64,000 nucleotides of DNA, taken from Theocolax elegans. Lineage: Eukaryota > Arthropoda > Insecta > Hymenoptera > Cerocephalidae. The notes below the pieces were generated by a model. That model saw only the letters and a program-made list of their open reading frames with translations. It did no database searches and had not been told where the DNA came from. Both the position numbers and the translations under genes were made by a program. Below are positions 23,401 through 34,172 of this stretch, piece after piece. The stretch spans positions 46,478,558 to 46,542,557 of the forward strand of contig CM047427.1 of NCBI GenBank assembly GCA_026168455.1. The letters run 5' to 3'. Position 1 is the stretch's first letter. Each line of letters starts with the position of its first letter.

Positions 23401-25020
23401 ACCTAACTGTTCAACTAAGTGTGTGATGTTTGGAATCGGGAAGGGATAAGGTCGCGTCTTCTCGTTCAGTTTTCTAAAGTCGACTACAACCCTCCACTGC
23501 GAGTTTCCCTGGTTATCGTCACGTTTTTTGACAACCCACAATGGATTATTGTACGGCGAATCACTGCGTTCTATAATACCGGTGTCTAATAATTTAATAA
23601 CTTGTTCGTAGACTACCTCCTGTAATTTCTGTGGGATCGGATATTGCTTGACATTGAGTGGTATTTCATCGTATGTTTCGATCTTGTGCTGTATCAACTT
23701 AGTCGACGATAAAGATTCCCCTTTAAGGTGAAATATGCTACCTGTGTTCTCAATGAGCTTTCCCAGCCTATCCTGTAATTCGGGATTTAAGTGGTCTTGA
23801 TTAATTTCCTCCAGAATCCTTCTGTTCCTGGTTCTCTCGTCCAATGCGAAAAGGTCTTGATTTTTGTGCAAGGCTTTCCTTTCATCCTTCTTCGCTGCAT
23901 CTTGGTAGCGGTAATTTTCAATAATCCCTGTTATATCCGTAAACGACTGTGCTAGATACGGACGAACCTGTTCGTAGTCCTCTATCAATGGATCTTTGCA
24001 CTCCATAGTTTCCAAATTTTCGGTTCCCGATACGTAAACATTAAATAATTGTGTATCTAAAAGACTATTTACTTGTAAATTCGTAAGATTCACTTCCTGA
24101 AGTTTTTCCGATGTCGTGCCTACTAAGCATACGTTCGGGTCTCGCTCGCATATGTCAAGGTAATCCTCATACTCTTCACTTGCGACTGATTGCGTCTGCA
24201 ATGGCGCGTTAGTTAAGGTTGATTTACAATAATACGGTATCCCACTTGGAAGAGCAGGTGAGTCGGGTTCGAGAGGAACCAGTTTGTCGAGCCACTCCTT
24301 AAGTACCGATTCGTTGGATCTTTCGCTGTTTCCGGTGTAGTTATCCATCATGTAATTATCCATCTTACTTAGAGGAAGTAAGGTGACATTGGTTAGGAAT
24401 ATTTCAGCCTCTATGTCGCCGTCATTGAAAAATTCCACGTCAACGTATCCATTATCGTTTGTAACAACGACGTCCCCCGCTCTGATTCGATTATCGGTGA
24501 ATTCTATTTTCGGTATATAACCATACTCGTGTTCATCCGGATTGTCTAATGTTAATTTTACCATTACGCTGCTAAATGGTTTTATTAATGTTGGTCCATT
24601 GGTATTAATAAAATCCAATTTTTGATTCTCAAAAATGAACATATTTCCCTGGAAATCTAACTTTGCTTTTCTATCTTCAAAGAACATGGAGCCTAATAGC
24701 GCGGGAGCCAAAAGTGGGAATGTATCTTTTACTACGACAAAGTGGCTTAGTTTTCCATATAAATTTATTTCACATGTTCCCAGTGGGAAAATATCCTCTC
24801 CACTTATTCCTATCAATATAGGAGTCTTCTCCGTTTTGATTTTTACGTGATCTCGCAACTGTGATTCCTTTATGACGTTCGGTTGTGCACCCGAATCTAA
24901 CATTGTATATACTTGGTTTTCCTTTAGATCCTCCGAGGTTATCTCCACGTGCGGTATACTAGTGCTCTTGTTTAGTTTGACGATGTAGACTGGCGCATCC
25001 TCACTTGGTTTGTGGGGCAT
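20422..25020 (-). CDS. pol: Pol polyprotein of copy E (1532 aa): protease-RT-RNase H-integrase
   Basis: Intact. Aspartic protease with DSGA at residues 42-45. RT with LPF-type FKRMPFG and catalytic YIDD at 619-622. RNase H with TDASNYAIGG. Tether with ALSRNPP, then a long Ser/Thr-rich acidic spacer. Integrase zinc-binding segment (NGHKG, CRIC), catalytic D1255, D1315 and E1351, which gives the expected D,D(35)E spacing. C-terminal segment with GPHKILELL, like the GPY/F module. It lies in the -1 frame relative to the gag remnant and overlaps it (24972-25020), so translation probably uses a -1 frameshift and the listed ATG need not be the true start. The domain order is Gypsy/Metaviridae. No stop codon or frameshift is seen. 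Confidence 0.92.
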   Translation of the reverse strand: MPHKPSEDAPVYIVKLNKSTSIPHVEITSEDLKENQVYTMLDSGAQPNVIKESQLRDHVKIKTEKTPILIGISGEDIFPLGTCEINLYGKLSHFVVVKDTFPLLAPALLGSMFFEDRKAKLDFQGNMFIFENQKLDFINTNGPTLIKPFSSVMVKLTLDNPDEHEYGYIPKIEFTDNRIRAGDVVVTNDNGYVDVEFFNDGDIEAEIFLTNVTLLPLSKMDNYMMDNYTGNSERSNESVLKEWLDKLVPLEPDSPALPSGIPYYCKSTLTNAPLQTQSVASEEYEDYLDICERDPNVCLVGTTSEKLQEVNLTNLQVNSLLDTQLFNVYVSGTENLETMECKDPLIEDYEQVRPYLAQSFTDITGIIENYRYQDAAKKDERKALHKNQDLFALDERTRNRRILEEINQDHLNPELQDRLGKLIENTGSIFHLKGESLSSTKLIQHKIETYDEIPLNVKQYPIPQKLQEVVYEQVIKLLDTGIIERSDSPYNNPLWVVKKRDDNQGNSQWRVVVDFRKLNEKTRPYPFPIPNITHLVEQLGGAKYFIVADMYSGFHQIEIRPEDREKTAFSTPFGHYHFKRMPFGISTAPSTFQELTNKVVGQKPLTMEGRTRVKGMLGYIDDIILFAETLDELDQVFVELSSKLKEANLKLNPNKCQFYKDNVIFLGYSVSARGLEPNPENIKAIVNYPIPKTQKNIRQFLGICGYYRNFIPNMSKLAKPLTNLLKKDRKFVWGNEQSEAFETLKLKLVEAPILQYPDFNKNFYVTTDASNYAIGGVLSQKKESADLPIAYASKSLTNTETRYSTIEKELFAMLYCANQFEYFLIGRKFMFVTDHKPLVWLHRIKDSSSRLKNWYFKLTEKFQFEVIYQPGKTNYVADALSRNPPELDQVNIIEKKFEDAHNNTPDLSHRETRLSTSSSSSMEIYSKATSSKQKTIPTPQQTDHADEQDPLTTVIDHEQPTVDEITTLEERLSKNCDTGDTNTDNSTTGDSTQSHSDSSDTTNTQNETTDIIDPPAVEYDVNAREQNRPYICRNIIETRDSFLLNRDNIIYFVTQKNQPLCTGAKQLSDRDELPVNDHLTLGRAKTTERNGKVLIAAPIKENLHIRVDYDIFEEAIASVRDVCLSMNLKSVRLSKTSNIDDLTWTDIVNVLKNNFSDDTTKLIICNNKTQIPDPELRDSIITDIHGAPTNGHKGITKTYNRIRQNYYWPNMKEDIKKLISKCRICETNKLVRRKVRQPMVLTDTPGEAFEKLAMDLVGPLPGTKKDNIYILTMQDLLTKFCILAPLRNATSRDIADALLKRFIFVHGSPRVILTDQAANFTSALMKNIAKLCKIKTITTTAFYPQANGSIERMHHSLAEWLKNYITNVREWDEWCECAAFSYNTSVHEATKLTPFECVYGKIARVPSDKPIVTDQTIGTYNEYIVDLRSKLNDIQRVAAENLRNAKIRSKGYYDRRLNPCNFKVGDRVMLLVEPRKDKFSPQHSGPHKILELLPNHDVKITYKNGTRVVHSNKLRKTRLDTESELRDSDMTT

Positions 25021-25263
25021 CTGGATGTACTTGGCAGCGCTTGCCCCTTCTGCGCCGCCATGCTCTCGTTTCCCTGGTTTCTTAGTTTATCTTCCTGGTC
25101 ATTTCGCCACTTTAATTTCCTGCATTCGCTGACCTCGTGACCGTAGTTTTTGCAATAATTACACGTCGGCATTACTTTTGGTCCATCTTGTCGACTACTC
25201 GGTTCTCTAAAATCTCTGTTTAAATTCCTCTCGTATCTTCCTGAGTAGTAATTATCATAATTT
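24972..25263 (-). pseudogene. gag: gag of copy E, C-terminal remnant with one zinc knuckle
   Basis: About 97 codons of the nucleocapsid end: an Arg/Tyr-rich stretch, one CCHC knuckle (CNYCKNYGHEVSEC) and a polar tail. The ORF continues to 25304, but its first 14 codons come from the inverted LTR fragment, so the N-terminal coiled coil and capsid are gone. This family shows one knuckle here against three in B/C. Confidence 0.85.
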
Positions 25264-25824
25264 CCGATAGTAAGCGGACGCGTTTTAATTACCGTTCCAG
25301 TCAATATTTCATTGTTAATATCGCTTAATTATACTGATTTATATTCGTACGTGCACGAGCACCCGCGACATAACGCGAAGAGTGTACATTAAAAATAAAT
25401 AAATAATCGTACCACTTTATCAGGTTAAAGTTGATTATCGAGTTATTTATTTCTTTACTAATCTTTCCTTATATACATAGAAGGAACTAGGTATTAATAA
25501 AAGTATAACGTCGAGGTAAAGTATATAATTTAAAAGCACGGAAAGTAAATATACGTCGGATCATCGAGGAGGACCAGGCTTTCCAATCACGAGAGAAACA
25601 AACTGCATTTTACACGAGGGTTTTGGCACTTCTGCCATCCTGTAAATTCACATAAATAAAGCTTTGCCACACGCTGCCTCATTAAGCTCAACGGAGGGTC
25701 ACCACGCCTATCAATCATCGAGAGTACGAAAAAAACGATTTAGTCCCTCCGAGCCACGAGACATCTAATCCCATCTCAAACTTACGAACTGCGTAAAGTC
25801 CGAAGGATTGACCAGTACGTTACA
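25264..25824 (+). repeat. Family A LTR fragment, inverted relative to copy E
   Basis: Matches 4105-4664 on the same strand, from ccgatagtaagcgg to ccagtacgttaca. It covers the 3' quarter of the LTR. It joins the gag remnant on its left and a LINE remnant on its right. Copy E is on the other strand, so this is not its own 5' LTR in place. Confidence 0.9.
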
Positions 25825-25949
25825 ATATCGTTTCGGCATTGACTGTAGGCAAGTCAATGCAGTTACTAAGAAAATAACTTATAACTCACCTTCTGTTTAA
25901 TTCAACAAAAACGACTACGATAAAATCTTTAAAACAGCCGACACAGTAA

Positions 25950-26595
25950 CACCCGCCGGTGACTTTAACGCTAAACATACACGCGGGGGAGTCGCACTAT
26001 AAACGCACTCTGTAGCCAACTAAGTAAATATTGCATTAATAAACAACTTTACATTCACGCCCCAACGAGCTTCGCTCACTATCCTTACAACAAAAAATGC
26101 AAACCCGATATAATAGATTTCATGATCTTTAAAAACTTAAATATTTCGTCTAATATCTGCACTCTCCCAGATTCCGAATCAGACTCAGACCATTGCCCCG
26201 TATACATAACTATCAACTTAACAAAAATTTACAATCAGACAAAAATTAAATACAACTTTGCAAAAACTAACTGGCAGACATTTAACAATTACTTTGACGA
26301 AAACATCACTACACTACAAAACGTAGACACAAAAGACGAAATAGACACTGCTAGCACTGACTTTGCACAAACCATCCACAAAGCAATAGACATTTCCACA
26401 CCATTAAACGAAAATAAAACCGGCAACCTTCCGTTACCGGACGAAATAATTAAATCAATAAAACATAGAAATGTATTAATCCGCGAAAACCGTAAACGAT
26501 ATAATCCAATCCTCAAAAACCATATTAATTCAATTCGACGCTTAATAGACAACCAAATAAACACTTTAAATGCGAATCGTGGAATAATAAAGTAA
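25950..26595 (+). pseudogene. Endonuclease region of the Jockey-clade element
   Basis: GDFNAKH is readable at about 25952, and PDIIDF then SDSDHCPV at 26100-26205, the conserved motifs of the APE-type endonuclease that nicks target DNA. Stop codons and frame changes separate the first motif from the rest. The part from 26122 is open for 157 codons and ends at 26595, before the RT region. Confidence 0.7.
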
Positions 26596-26630
26596 AATCC
26601 CTAAACATTTAAGACAATAGTTTGTGAAGA

Positions 26631-28258
26631 ATGACTAAAGCATTTACGCGACCTCATACTAATATTCCACCATTAAAAGATCCAAATAATCAACTTAAAT
26701 ATTTTTCACCGGACGATAAAGCTAACCAACTAGCCGAAAACTTCGCGAAAACGTTGAAACCGCATAAAATGCCTCATAACAATTCCAATTTTACTGCAGA
26801 AACGGATAATTTAATCCCAAATTTTCTAAACAATTCTAATAATAACCCTAATACAATTCCACCGATAATTCCGTTCGAACTTAAAAAATATCTTAAACGC
26901 GCGAAAAACAATAAAGCACCCAGCTCGGATACAATAAGTAACTTCATTTTGAAAAAATTACCTATAAAAGCATTAACCCACTTAACCGACATACTCAACG
27001 CGTGCATTAAACATAAATATTTCCCAGACGCCTGGAAAACGGCGACCGTCTTGTGTTTCCCAAAGCAGGTAAAGACCCGACCCTCCCGACTAGCTACAGA
27101 CCAATTAGCCTCCTTAACACAATGAGTAAGGCATTCGAGCACTTGCTCATCAATAGACTTCGGGACCACATGACTGACCGCCTAACGATCAGAAAGGAAC
27201 AATTCGGGTTTAGACAGGCTCATTCTATACAACACCAAATACTTAGACTAAGCGAAAACATTACTCGGAACTTTGACTGGAAACGAAACACCGGGGCGGT
27301 ACTTCTCGACGTCGAGGAAGCCTTTGACAGCGTCTGGATAAACGGTCTCCTTCGCAAACTAATCGAAAATAAAATAATCTCTAACCTAATTCACATTTTA
27401 GCTTCCTATCTAAACAACCGGAAATTTAAAGTTAAACTAAACGACGCAGAATCTCGCGAATTTCCTATAAACGCGGGAGTCCCTCAGGGAAGCCTGTTGG
27501 GACCTCTGCTCTTTTTAATTTACATTAACGACCTACCCTCGACCGACAACGTAAATATCGGGATCTACGCGGACGACACGGTAATATACGCGATCTCGCG
27601 AAGTAACGAAAAAATCGTAAAATTACTCAACAACGCACTAAACGACATTTATCAATTCTGCAGTAAATGGAAAATTAAAATCAACGCGACTAAATCCGAA
27701 GCAATAATGTTCTCTAAAAAGAGAGCGTCAACCGCAAACCTAAATCCACCTAACTTCGATAAAACACCAATAGAATGGAAACCCACGGTAAAATATCTCG
27801 GCGCAACACTCGATCGTAAACTCACCTACACACAACACACTACTAACGTTCGGAACAAAGCCATCGGGGTCTTAACTAAACTAAATCCGCTTTTAAGAAA
27901 TCACTCGTCTCTAAACCTAAAAAACGGCATAATAATGTATAAAGCCTTAATCCGACCAATACTAACATACGCCTCAGTGGTCTGGGGCGGTACGTGTAAA
28001 ACAAACGTTTATAAACTTCAAATAATTCAAAATAAAAGTTTACGAAAAATAACAAACGCTATACGGTACACTAAAAATTCATTAATCCATAGAGAACTCG
28101 AAATAGAATATTTACATAATCTCATTAAAACTTCGACCGAAAAATTCTACGAAAACTCCGCGAAATCAAAATACGCTCTAATAAATAACCTCGGTAAATA
28201 CGAATTCGATCCTAAAAACAAACTTGCGCGACCAAAGGACTTTCTGTCCGCCTCGTAG
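26631..28258 (+). pseudogene. Reverse transcriptase of the Jockey-clade element, frameshifted
   Basis: RT with YRPISLLN, FGFRQAHS, LLDVEEAFDSVW, AGVPQGSLLGPLLF and catalytic YADD in order, then a thumb region with YLGATLD and a C-terminal segment ending at 28258. The frame changes once near 27050, between the N-terminal part (26631-27125) and the main part (27053-28258). The first part lacks an upstream link to the endonuclease. Clade placement is by motif style. Confidence 0.82.
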
Positions 28259-28838
28259 AAACAACTATTCGTCATTCAAAAAAAAATTCTATTTAATTGA
28301 CATTGATGGGATGGGGAGGAAACATATGCAGGGTGGATGGCTGCTTCTCGTAGGCATTTTGCCGGAAGAACCAGCCGGAGCTCTGTAGAATGGCCTGCTC
28401 GGCTCAACAATGCACCCCATCACATAGTCTATTTATTTCTCTTTCTTTTTCCACTCAACCTCATATCCATTCCACCATTCATCTTATTTTCCATTCTTTT
28501 TACTAACACATTACTACAAGTAGGTTTTTTCAGCCTAGTGCTTTTTCCTACTTATCGTAAGCTTATGCTTACTTCTGCTTTCTCTAAACGTTCTGTAAAC
28601 TCAGCTTTTTATTATTGTGCGAAAATGCTAACTTTAGTAATGCACTTTCACCTCCCACGCGATTCTTCCTTCTTAAGGAGGGTTAACGGGATTGGAGCTA
28701 TGCCTCCCGCCGTGGATTTCATTCACGACGGGGACATATAAACAATCTTCCGGGCTGGACGTACCTCACTGGTTGGGGCGTTGGAGGGGCCCCACCATCC
28801 CTCCTTTTTTTCTTTTTTTAGCCCCCAAAAGCCGAGAA
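28259..28838. other. Unassigned stretch, possibly LINE 3' untranslated sequence
   Basis: No recognisable protein. It holds a pyrimidine-rich run, a GC-richer block around 28680-28790 and poly-T at 28802-28818. It lies between the Jockey RT and a Gypsy pol remnant. Confidence 0.4.
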
Positions 28839-29800
28839 ATGCCTTTGCCCTCCCAGGAAAGGGTTTATTTCAATTCACACGCGTATCCTATGCCTTTGCC
28901 CTCCCAAGAAAGGGTTTACTTCAATTCACACGCGTACCCTACGGTCTAGCAAACGCACCAGCCATGTTCCAGAAAATAATGCACAATTTAATACAGCCAG
29001 AGTGACTTACTTAGATGACATAATCATCACAGCCAAAACTTTTGAGGAACACATTCGGTGGCTTAAAATAGTATTAGCAGCCCTTAAGAAAGCCAATTTG
29101 TAGCTAAACCGCGAAAAATCTGAAATTGTTGCGCGGAGGTTACATACCTAGGTTATAAAGTTAACCAGGATGGCCTGAAAACAAACAATGACAAAATAAA
29201 GCCGATATTAGAATACCCAGCCCCTACTAATTTAAAGCAGCAACGGAGATTTACCGGATTAATCGGTTGGTATTCCCGATTTATCGACAAATTAGCAGAC
29301 TACCGAGCACCCTTGAATTATCTTACAAGGAAAGATGTCAGATGGCACTACACAAAGAGCAGCAAGAAGCGTTTGAGAAGATGAAGTTAGCCCTCACCCA
29401 AGCCCCCGTTTTTTCCCTCCCATTCTGCCTCCAAACTGATGCCAGCGAGTACGCAATAGCCGGAGTTATCACGCAAAAGATAAACGGAGAAGAGCATCCG
29501 ATATTCTACGTGAGCAGAACCCTAAGCAAAGATAGTGGAATTACACCGTCACGGAAAAGCAGTGCTTGGCCGTGTTATGGTGTGTAGACCGACTCAAGGG
29601 TTATTTGCAAGGAGAAGAGTTCACAGTAGTAACGGATCACCACAGTCTTCTCTGGTTGCATAATATTAAGGATCCAACGGGGAGATTGGCCCGTTGGAAT
29701 ACCATCCTCCAAAATTATAATATAAAATTTGTGCACCGTAAAGGAGCGTTACACAAAGTGCCGGATGCATTATCTGTTCATCTATTCATATATTACGAAC
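28839..29800 (+). pseudogene. pol: Degraded Gypsy-type pol: RT and RNase H fragments
   Basis: Readable pieces in different frames: PYGLANAPAMFQ near 28940, YLDDIIITAKTFEEH at 29008, a connection region near 29260-29330, the RNase H start with TDASEYAIAGV near 29440, and DRLKGYLQGEEF with TDHHSLLWLHN to about 29790, ending in the PDALS tether. Stops and frame changes separate them. It is a different Gypsy lineage from copies A-E, closer in style to elements with YLDD. Integrase and env are absent. Confidence 0.8.
28840..28941 (+). repeat. 51-bp tandem duplication inside the Gypsy RT remnant
   Basis: tgcctttgccctcccargaaagggttta starts at 28840 and 28891. The second copy continues into the RT reading frame; the first does not. 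Confidence 0.85.
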
Positions 29801-29905
29801 ACTGACCTCTCGAACATGCCGACAACCAGAGCTCTACGGTTGACCCGACTACACCGAACGCAGCTGTAAGAGTGTGACGGAGTGTGTGAGAAAGAGGGCG
29901 AGAGA

Positions 29906-29957
<52 letters not shown>

Positions 29958-30310
29958 GCAGCCTCCAGACCAAGTGTCCCGGATTTATTTCAAAGGTTGG
30001 TGATTATCTATCTCTCTGCTGACGGTACCGCCGAGTACCATATACATTGTGCGAGCATCCTGGCACTTCTCGTCTTTCCCCCTTCCTTCCCTTCAGCATA
30101 CAGCGATCAACCGGACCTGGTCACGCAGCGGACGGTGGTTGGAAAGCAGTAGCATAGTTCGGCTACTATCACCCGCGAACTATCGGTATTCGTCGCGTAT
30201 TTACGCAGCTGGCGCCCACCCAATAATTATTATTTTGTATAATAAATTCATATTTTATTTATAGTCAATTGACCATTAACCTGCACCCTGATCCCCAGTG
30301 CAGCGTTACA
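29801..30310. other. Sequence after Gypsy remnant with (GA)n; possible LTR remains
   Basis: Contains a (GA)n microsatellite, an AATAAA at 30240, and ends cagcgttaca near 30310, which could be an LTR end. No matching start or partner was found, so this is only a suggestion. Confidence 0.3.
29902..29953. repeat. (GA)n microsatellite
   Basis: About 50 bases of GA repeat with a few interruptions at the left end. Confidence 0.95.
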
Positions 30311-31891
30311 AGCTACATATATGCTGCGTGTTAGCAGAGCAATAATATCTGTATACACAATTAAAGCAGTATTGCAAATGCTAAATAAAAATCCGCTCAC
30401 AAAATAATTTTTTAAGCAATAAAAAAAAACGTTAATTTTAGCTTGCTAGCAACAATAAAATTAAATTAAATTCGTTAAGCTATTTTCAGCCACACGGTTG
30501 AATCAAAATGGCCGTGCTTTGTCGACTCGCGTGTGTGTGCGTACGAACAAACGGCAACAAAGATGCTGAAGAAAGAGCTACCTAATAAAGTTGCACAAAC
30601 TACACATCGAACCTCATAATCGAAGGTGAACAAGGGAGCAGTCGAACACAGCACCCGCATTTCAGTGCAAAGGAGCGATTAATTATTGTAATTTATATAT
30701 TTACTATTCACCTCACCTATACTCCAGTGCAGCGTGATAGTTTCAAATGTTCTCAAAAAACTTATTAATTGGTTATATTAAATACTTTTTTCCAATTTTA
30801 ACCCTGTCTTGTCCCCTTAATTAACCATAAACTTGACACTATCATATTATTGAGCAAAGGCAAAATATCAAAATAGGTTGAAACAGGGGTATTTTTAAGT
30901 TATCTTGTATTGAGTGCCCTGCTATTTATATTGGAGAAATAAAACGCTGCCTTAAAAGCATAAAAAAATCCAGAACAATGTAAATTACAATTTTAATTGA
31001 GACGATGTCAAAATAATAGATAAAAAATCTTGTTCTAAAAAATAACTTATTTCGGAAATACTACGTACTAATCGCCATAGATCAACGATTAACAGATACT
31101 CAATATTTAAACCGACAATATAGAAATATTATGAATATAATTTAAAAAGACTAATATACATAAACTATGATGTATAGTTTATAAATACACATCTAATTTG
31201 ATTTGTGTCAATACTCGTTGACTTCGTTTCACATGTTATACAATGCAGCTCACTTGGTCTATAACATTATATTTAATATTCGGGTAAAATTTAATTTTGA
31301 AAATATTAAGAATCATTGTGAAACTTAATTCGTGCCATAAATTCAGAACTTGAAGAGGTCTGCATACCTGGCAGACGAAATGTTGTACACTTACCCTAAT
31401 TCAGGAGGAAGAAAATGATCACCGTTTATATTTTGCTAGTTCAATAAATAGTTAACGCATTGAAATGAAGACAAGTATAAATTATCAGAAATTAACGTGC
31501 ATTTAAAGACTAAGTAGGCTTATATTCAGGGAATAGATTAATAAGTTAAAAAGTCACGAAGTTCATAATATTTAAGTAGTATCTAAGAGGTAGTATCTAA
31601 GAGGCGACATATAGTGAGCACAGCATTGAGATTTGCTTGTCTTGAGAACCTTTCCTGGTCAAATACATGTGACACAACCTGTATTTGTATTTGTATTTTT
31701 GAACATTATCGGAACGAGTTCCTGAGTATATAGTCCATATTTTTTCAAATAAGTGCGAAGACGTACTCTATGATATAAAATTATATTTATGATAAAGTAA
31801 AATTATCACTGTGAACTACGTCGATAAAGTAAATACAAATTCATTACCTGCAGCACAATCTTTATTTGATAATATTCTAAACTTTTTTCAG
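30311..31891. other. AT-rich intergenic DNA, no gene seen
   Basis: No ORF with a recognisable product and no clear repeat except a small direct repeat, agtatctaagaggt, near 31577-31605. Confidence 0.5.
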
Positions 31892-32040
31892 ATATTCAAG
31901 AATTTTATGAAATTACAGTATTGGATGGAATAAAAAACAATAATTTAGTTATTTCGAACTCTAACATATTATTAAATAATTGGAAACTAAATGAAACTAG
32001 TACAAGTTTAAGTGATTCTATTTATGACTATTATAAAAAT
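31892..32040 (+). pseudogene. Exon-like island resembling the dlg1 L27-domain exon
   Basis: Flanked by a good 3' splice site (acttttttcag) and a good 5' splice site (gtaagt), and open throughout in one frame (49 codons plus two bases). The start reads IQEFYEITVLD, which closely resembles the end of the L27 domain of Discs large 1, where DIQEFYE-T-LLD occurs with the same phase-1 entry. After about 15 residues the likeness fades. No neighbouring dlg1 exon (PDZ, SH3, guanylate kinase) is seen nearby. It could be a captured or duplicated gene fragment, or a lineage-specific exon. The assignment is from recognition, not a search. Confidence 0.5.
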
Positions 32041-32976
32041 GTAAGTAAAAGACAGTAAATTATACTACCTTAATTATGCTTATATATTTCATATTATAAT
32101 ATTTAGTAGAGAAACGTTGTTATATTATATCACAAAAAATTATTTTCATGAAACATAATTTCTAGCAAATAAGAGTTTATTCAGAATCTATTTTAGTTTA
32201 AATGTCTATTTAAACTGAAATCTTGGCGCAATTTCTCATATCTTCATTCTGTCACGTCCAGACTTGTACCAATCACTATAAAAAATATTACAATAAGGCA
32301 AATGGTTAATAAACCATTCGCGTTCCTTTCGCTCTTGTTTGACTAGGACTAGCCTTACTTTGAGAGTAGAGATGCAGGATATAATGTGGGATAAATAAAA
32401 TAATATATGTTTTATTTCGTATTAATCATGCATTATTTATTTAAATATAATATGCTGTTTTCCTTTAAATGAACACGTGCAACTAAATTATTACAGCTTT
32501 TTAATTGGCAAAAACACATAAATTCACACTATTTTATTAACAATTGCATAAATTTATTTAAGTCAAATAACGATTTTAATTTTGATTAAATAAACAAGTG
32601 TGCGGCGAACTCGTTAACACATTATAGAATAAAATATTCGCAAGGTTATTTTATTATAAACATTAATAATTAATAATCGAAATAAGAATTATTATAAATA
32701 AATGCAGATAGAATTAAAAATTGTTGTCGTTTAAAACATGAATTATAATTAATAAATTGCAATTCAAACCGTGAATATTGCAAATAAAATGCAATACAAC
32801 GAATAATTATTATAAATAAATTGTAGTATCAAATAATAATTGTTTAAAAGAAAACAGTTGGTTCAGCAATCGAAATAACATAAAATATCAGGTTTGCCTT
32901 TACGAATAATACAAGCGTATAGATAGCCGAAAAGAATATACCTTAAGTACCCAAATATATAGATATATATATATAA

Positions 32977-33030
<54 letters not shown>

Positions 33031-33039
33031 ATACGGTGA
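32041..33039. other. AT-rich DNA with a (TA)n/(TG)n microsatellite
   Basis: No gene seen. A TA-rich microsatellite ending in a short TG run lies at 32953-33032. Confidence 0.6.
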
Positions 33040-33400
33040 GGAACGAAGGTCCGCCTCGAACGTGGATAGCGGTGTCAAATTGCCGGATAATGTCCTGCTA
33101 GACCTGCGGGCGTCGATGTTAGATGTGTACGCTGTTGGAGCCCGATGATTTCCAGATGTCGAAGTCGTTGACTATGGCTCGTAGATGTCAACGATGCGTC
33201 TCGATTCCCGAATAGAAGATCTCTCTTGATTTTGAATGCGTATTGTTTTAAAGTCCGAGTAGCAGTGCCACGCCCTCGGATAAAAATCAAAAAGTTGACA
33301 AGCAGAGCTTCGCCTTATGAAAACTTTAGATGAAAAATTAAGAGTGGCTGTGTCTGTTCTGGGTCCTCTTTATATACCCTAAAAATCAATGCATCTGTCC
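33040..33400 (-). promoter_or_regulatory. Promoter-like block, possibly an old LTR
   Basis: On the minus strand a TATA-like ggtatataaagagg (near 33369-33382) is followed by agaacagacacagcc and then a GC-richer stretch down to about 33040, the layout of an LTR core promoter. No paired LTR or TG/CA ends could be fixed. Low confidence. Confidence 0.25.
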
Positions 33401-34125
33401 TTGTCTTACACTTTGCCTTATATGGAAATTGTGTAAGTAGTTCTCGATTTTTCTGTGCTTGCACCCGATTGGGCCGTTAGATGTGCGTGATTAAAAATTA
33501 TCAAATCCCGTGCATTTTCTGTATCGCTTCGTAGTTAATTAGGAGAATTTGCTGTCCCCCTTTTATTACTGCGACGTTACCCAAAGAACGGCTTAATTTA
33601 TTACTTCCTTCTAATGCTCGAATTTTCTAGTCGATGTTTCCCATTGCCGGCTCTTCTCTGAGCATTGATTTTATAGTGCAGTACAAAAAAGCTCTTGCGT
33701 AACCCTTCGTTTCGATCTCACTATCGGCGATCCCGCTTATATGCGTATTGGCTTTGAATAATATCTTCAACTCTACTTATCAGTCTCTTTTTCGTTTCAA
33801 ACACTCGTAAAATAATCTGTTCCTTAGCTCTATATATTATATTTTATATTGCTGCATTTACTTAAAATCATTCTTTATCAACCTTATTTTGTTCGTTTTC
33901 TACGCCGTATTTTTATTCTAAACTACGCAGTACTTTTTACGAAAAATAATGTTATAATTTTCGTCGGGACACGACAAATTATTCACTTAAATAAGACTTG
34001 TTGCAAAAAATTGTTATACACTTTTATCATCTAAATACTGCTCGAGATAAACATCTTTCTCTTCTTTTAGTGCATATTTATATAATTAGTATATAAAATA
34101 AGTACTTAGCTTTTATTTTATTTAG
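33401..34125. other. No gene seen
   Basis: Moderately AT-rich, with no recognisable ORF or repeat. Confidence 0.5.
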
Positions 34126-34172
34126 ATGGATCATGAGGTACTGGATATAATAAGACATTTGGATGAGTGTAA
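34126..34172 (+). pseudogene. Exon-like island interrupted by an LTR
   Basis: A 3' splice site (ttttatttag) precedes ATGGATCATGAGG. The frame is open up to the LTR at 34173, and on the far side (from 35215) the same frame remains open for about ten further codons before a stop. The product is not recognised; the charged MDHEVLDIIRHLDEC start looks helical. Not enough to name a gene. Confidence 0.3.

Larger units (their letters stand above)
15789..25263 (-). mobile_element. Copy E: Gypsy-type element with intact pol and env, gag mostly lost
   Basis: Minus-strand order: gag remnant (25263-24972), pol (25020-20422), env (20340-18379), polypurine tract (18243-18253), LTR (18242-15789). The 5' LTR, leader and N-terminal gag are missing. 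In their place is a family A LTR fragment in the opposite orientation (25264-25824). Pol and env are both open, so decay is recent or the element supplies protein in trans. Confidence 0.85.
25825..28258 (+). mobile_element. Jockey-clade non-LTR retrotransposon remnant
   Basis: Contains the C-terminal half of an endonuclease followed by an RT, on the + strand. The 5' part is replaced by the LTR fragment. The 3' end is uncertain; a short A-run lies at 28279-28287, but the following sequence (to about 28800) could still be 3' untranslated sequence. Confidence 0.75.

Noticed and set aside
29782..29973. Leu/Ser-rich ORF on the minus strand
   Set aside because: Product of the (GA)n microsatellite.
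32863..33078. Ile/Tyr-rich minus-strand ORF
   Set aside because: Product of the (TA)n microsatellite.
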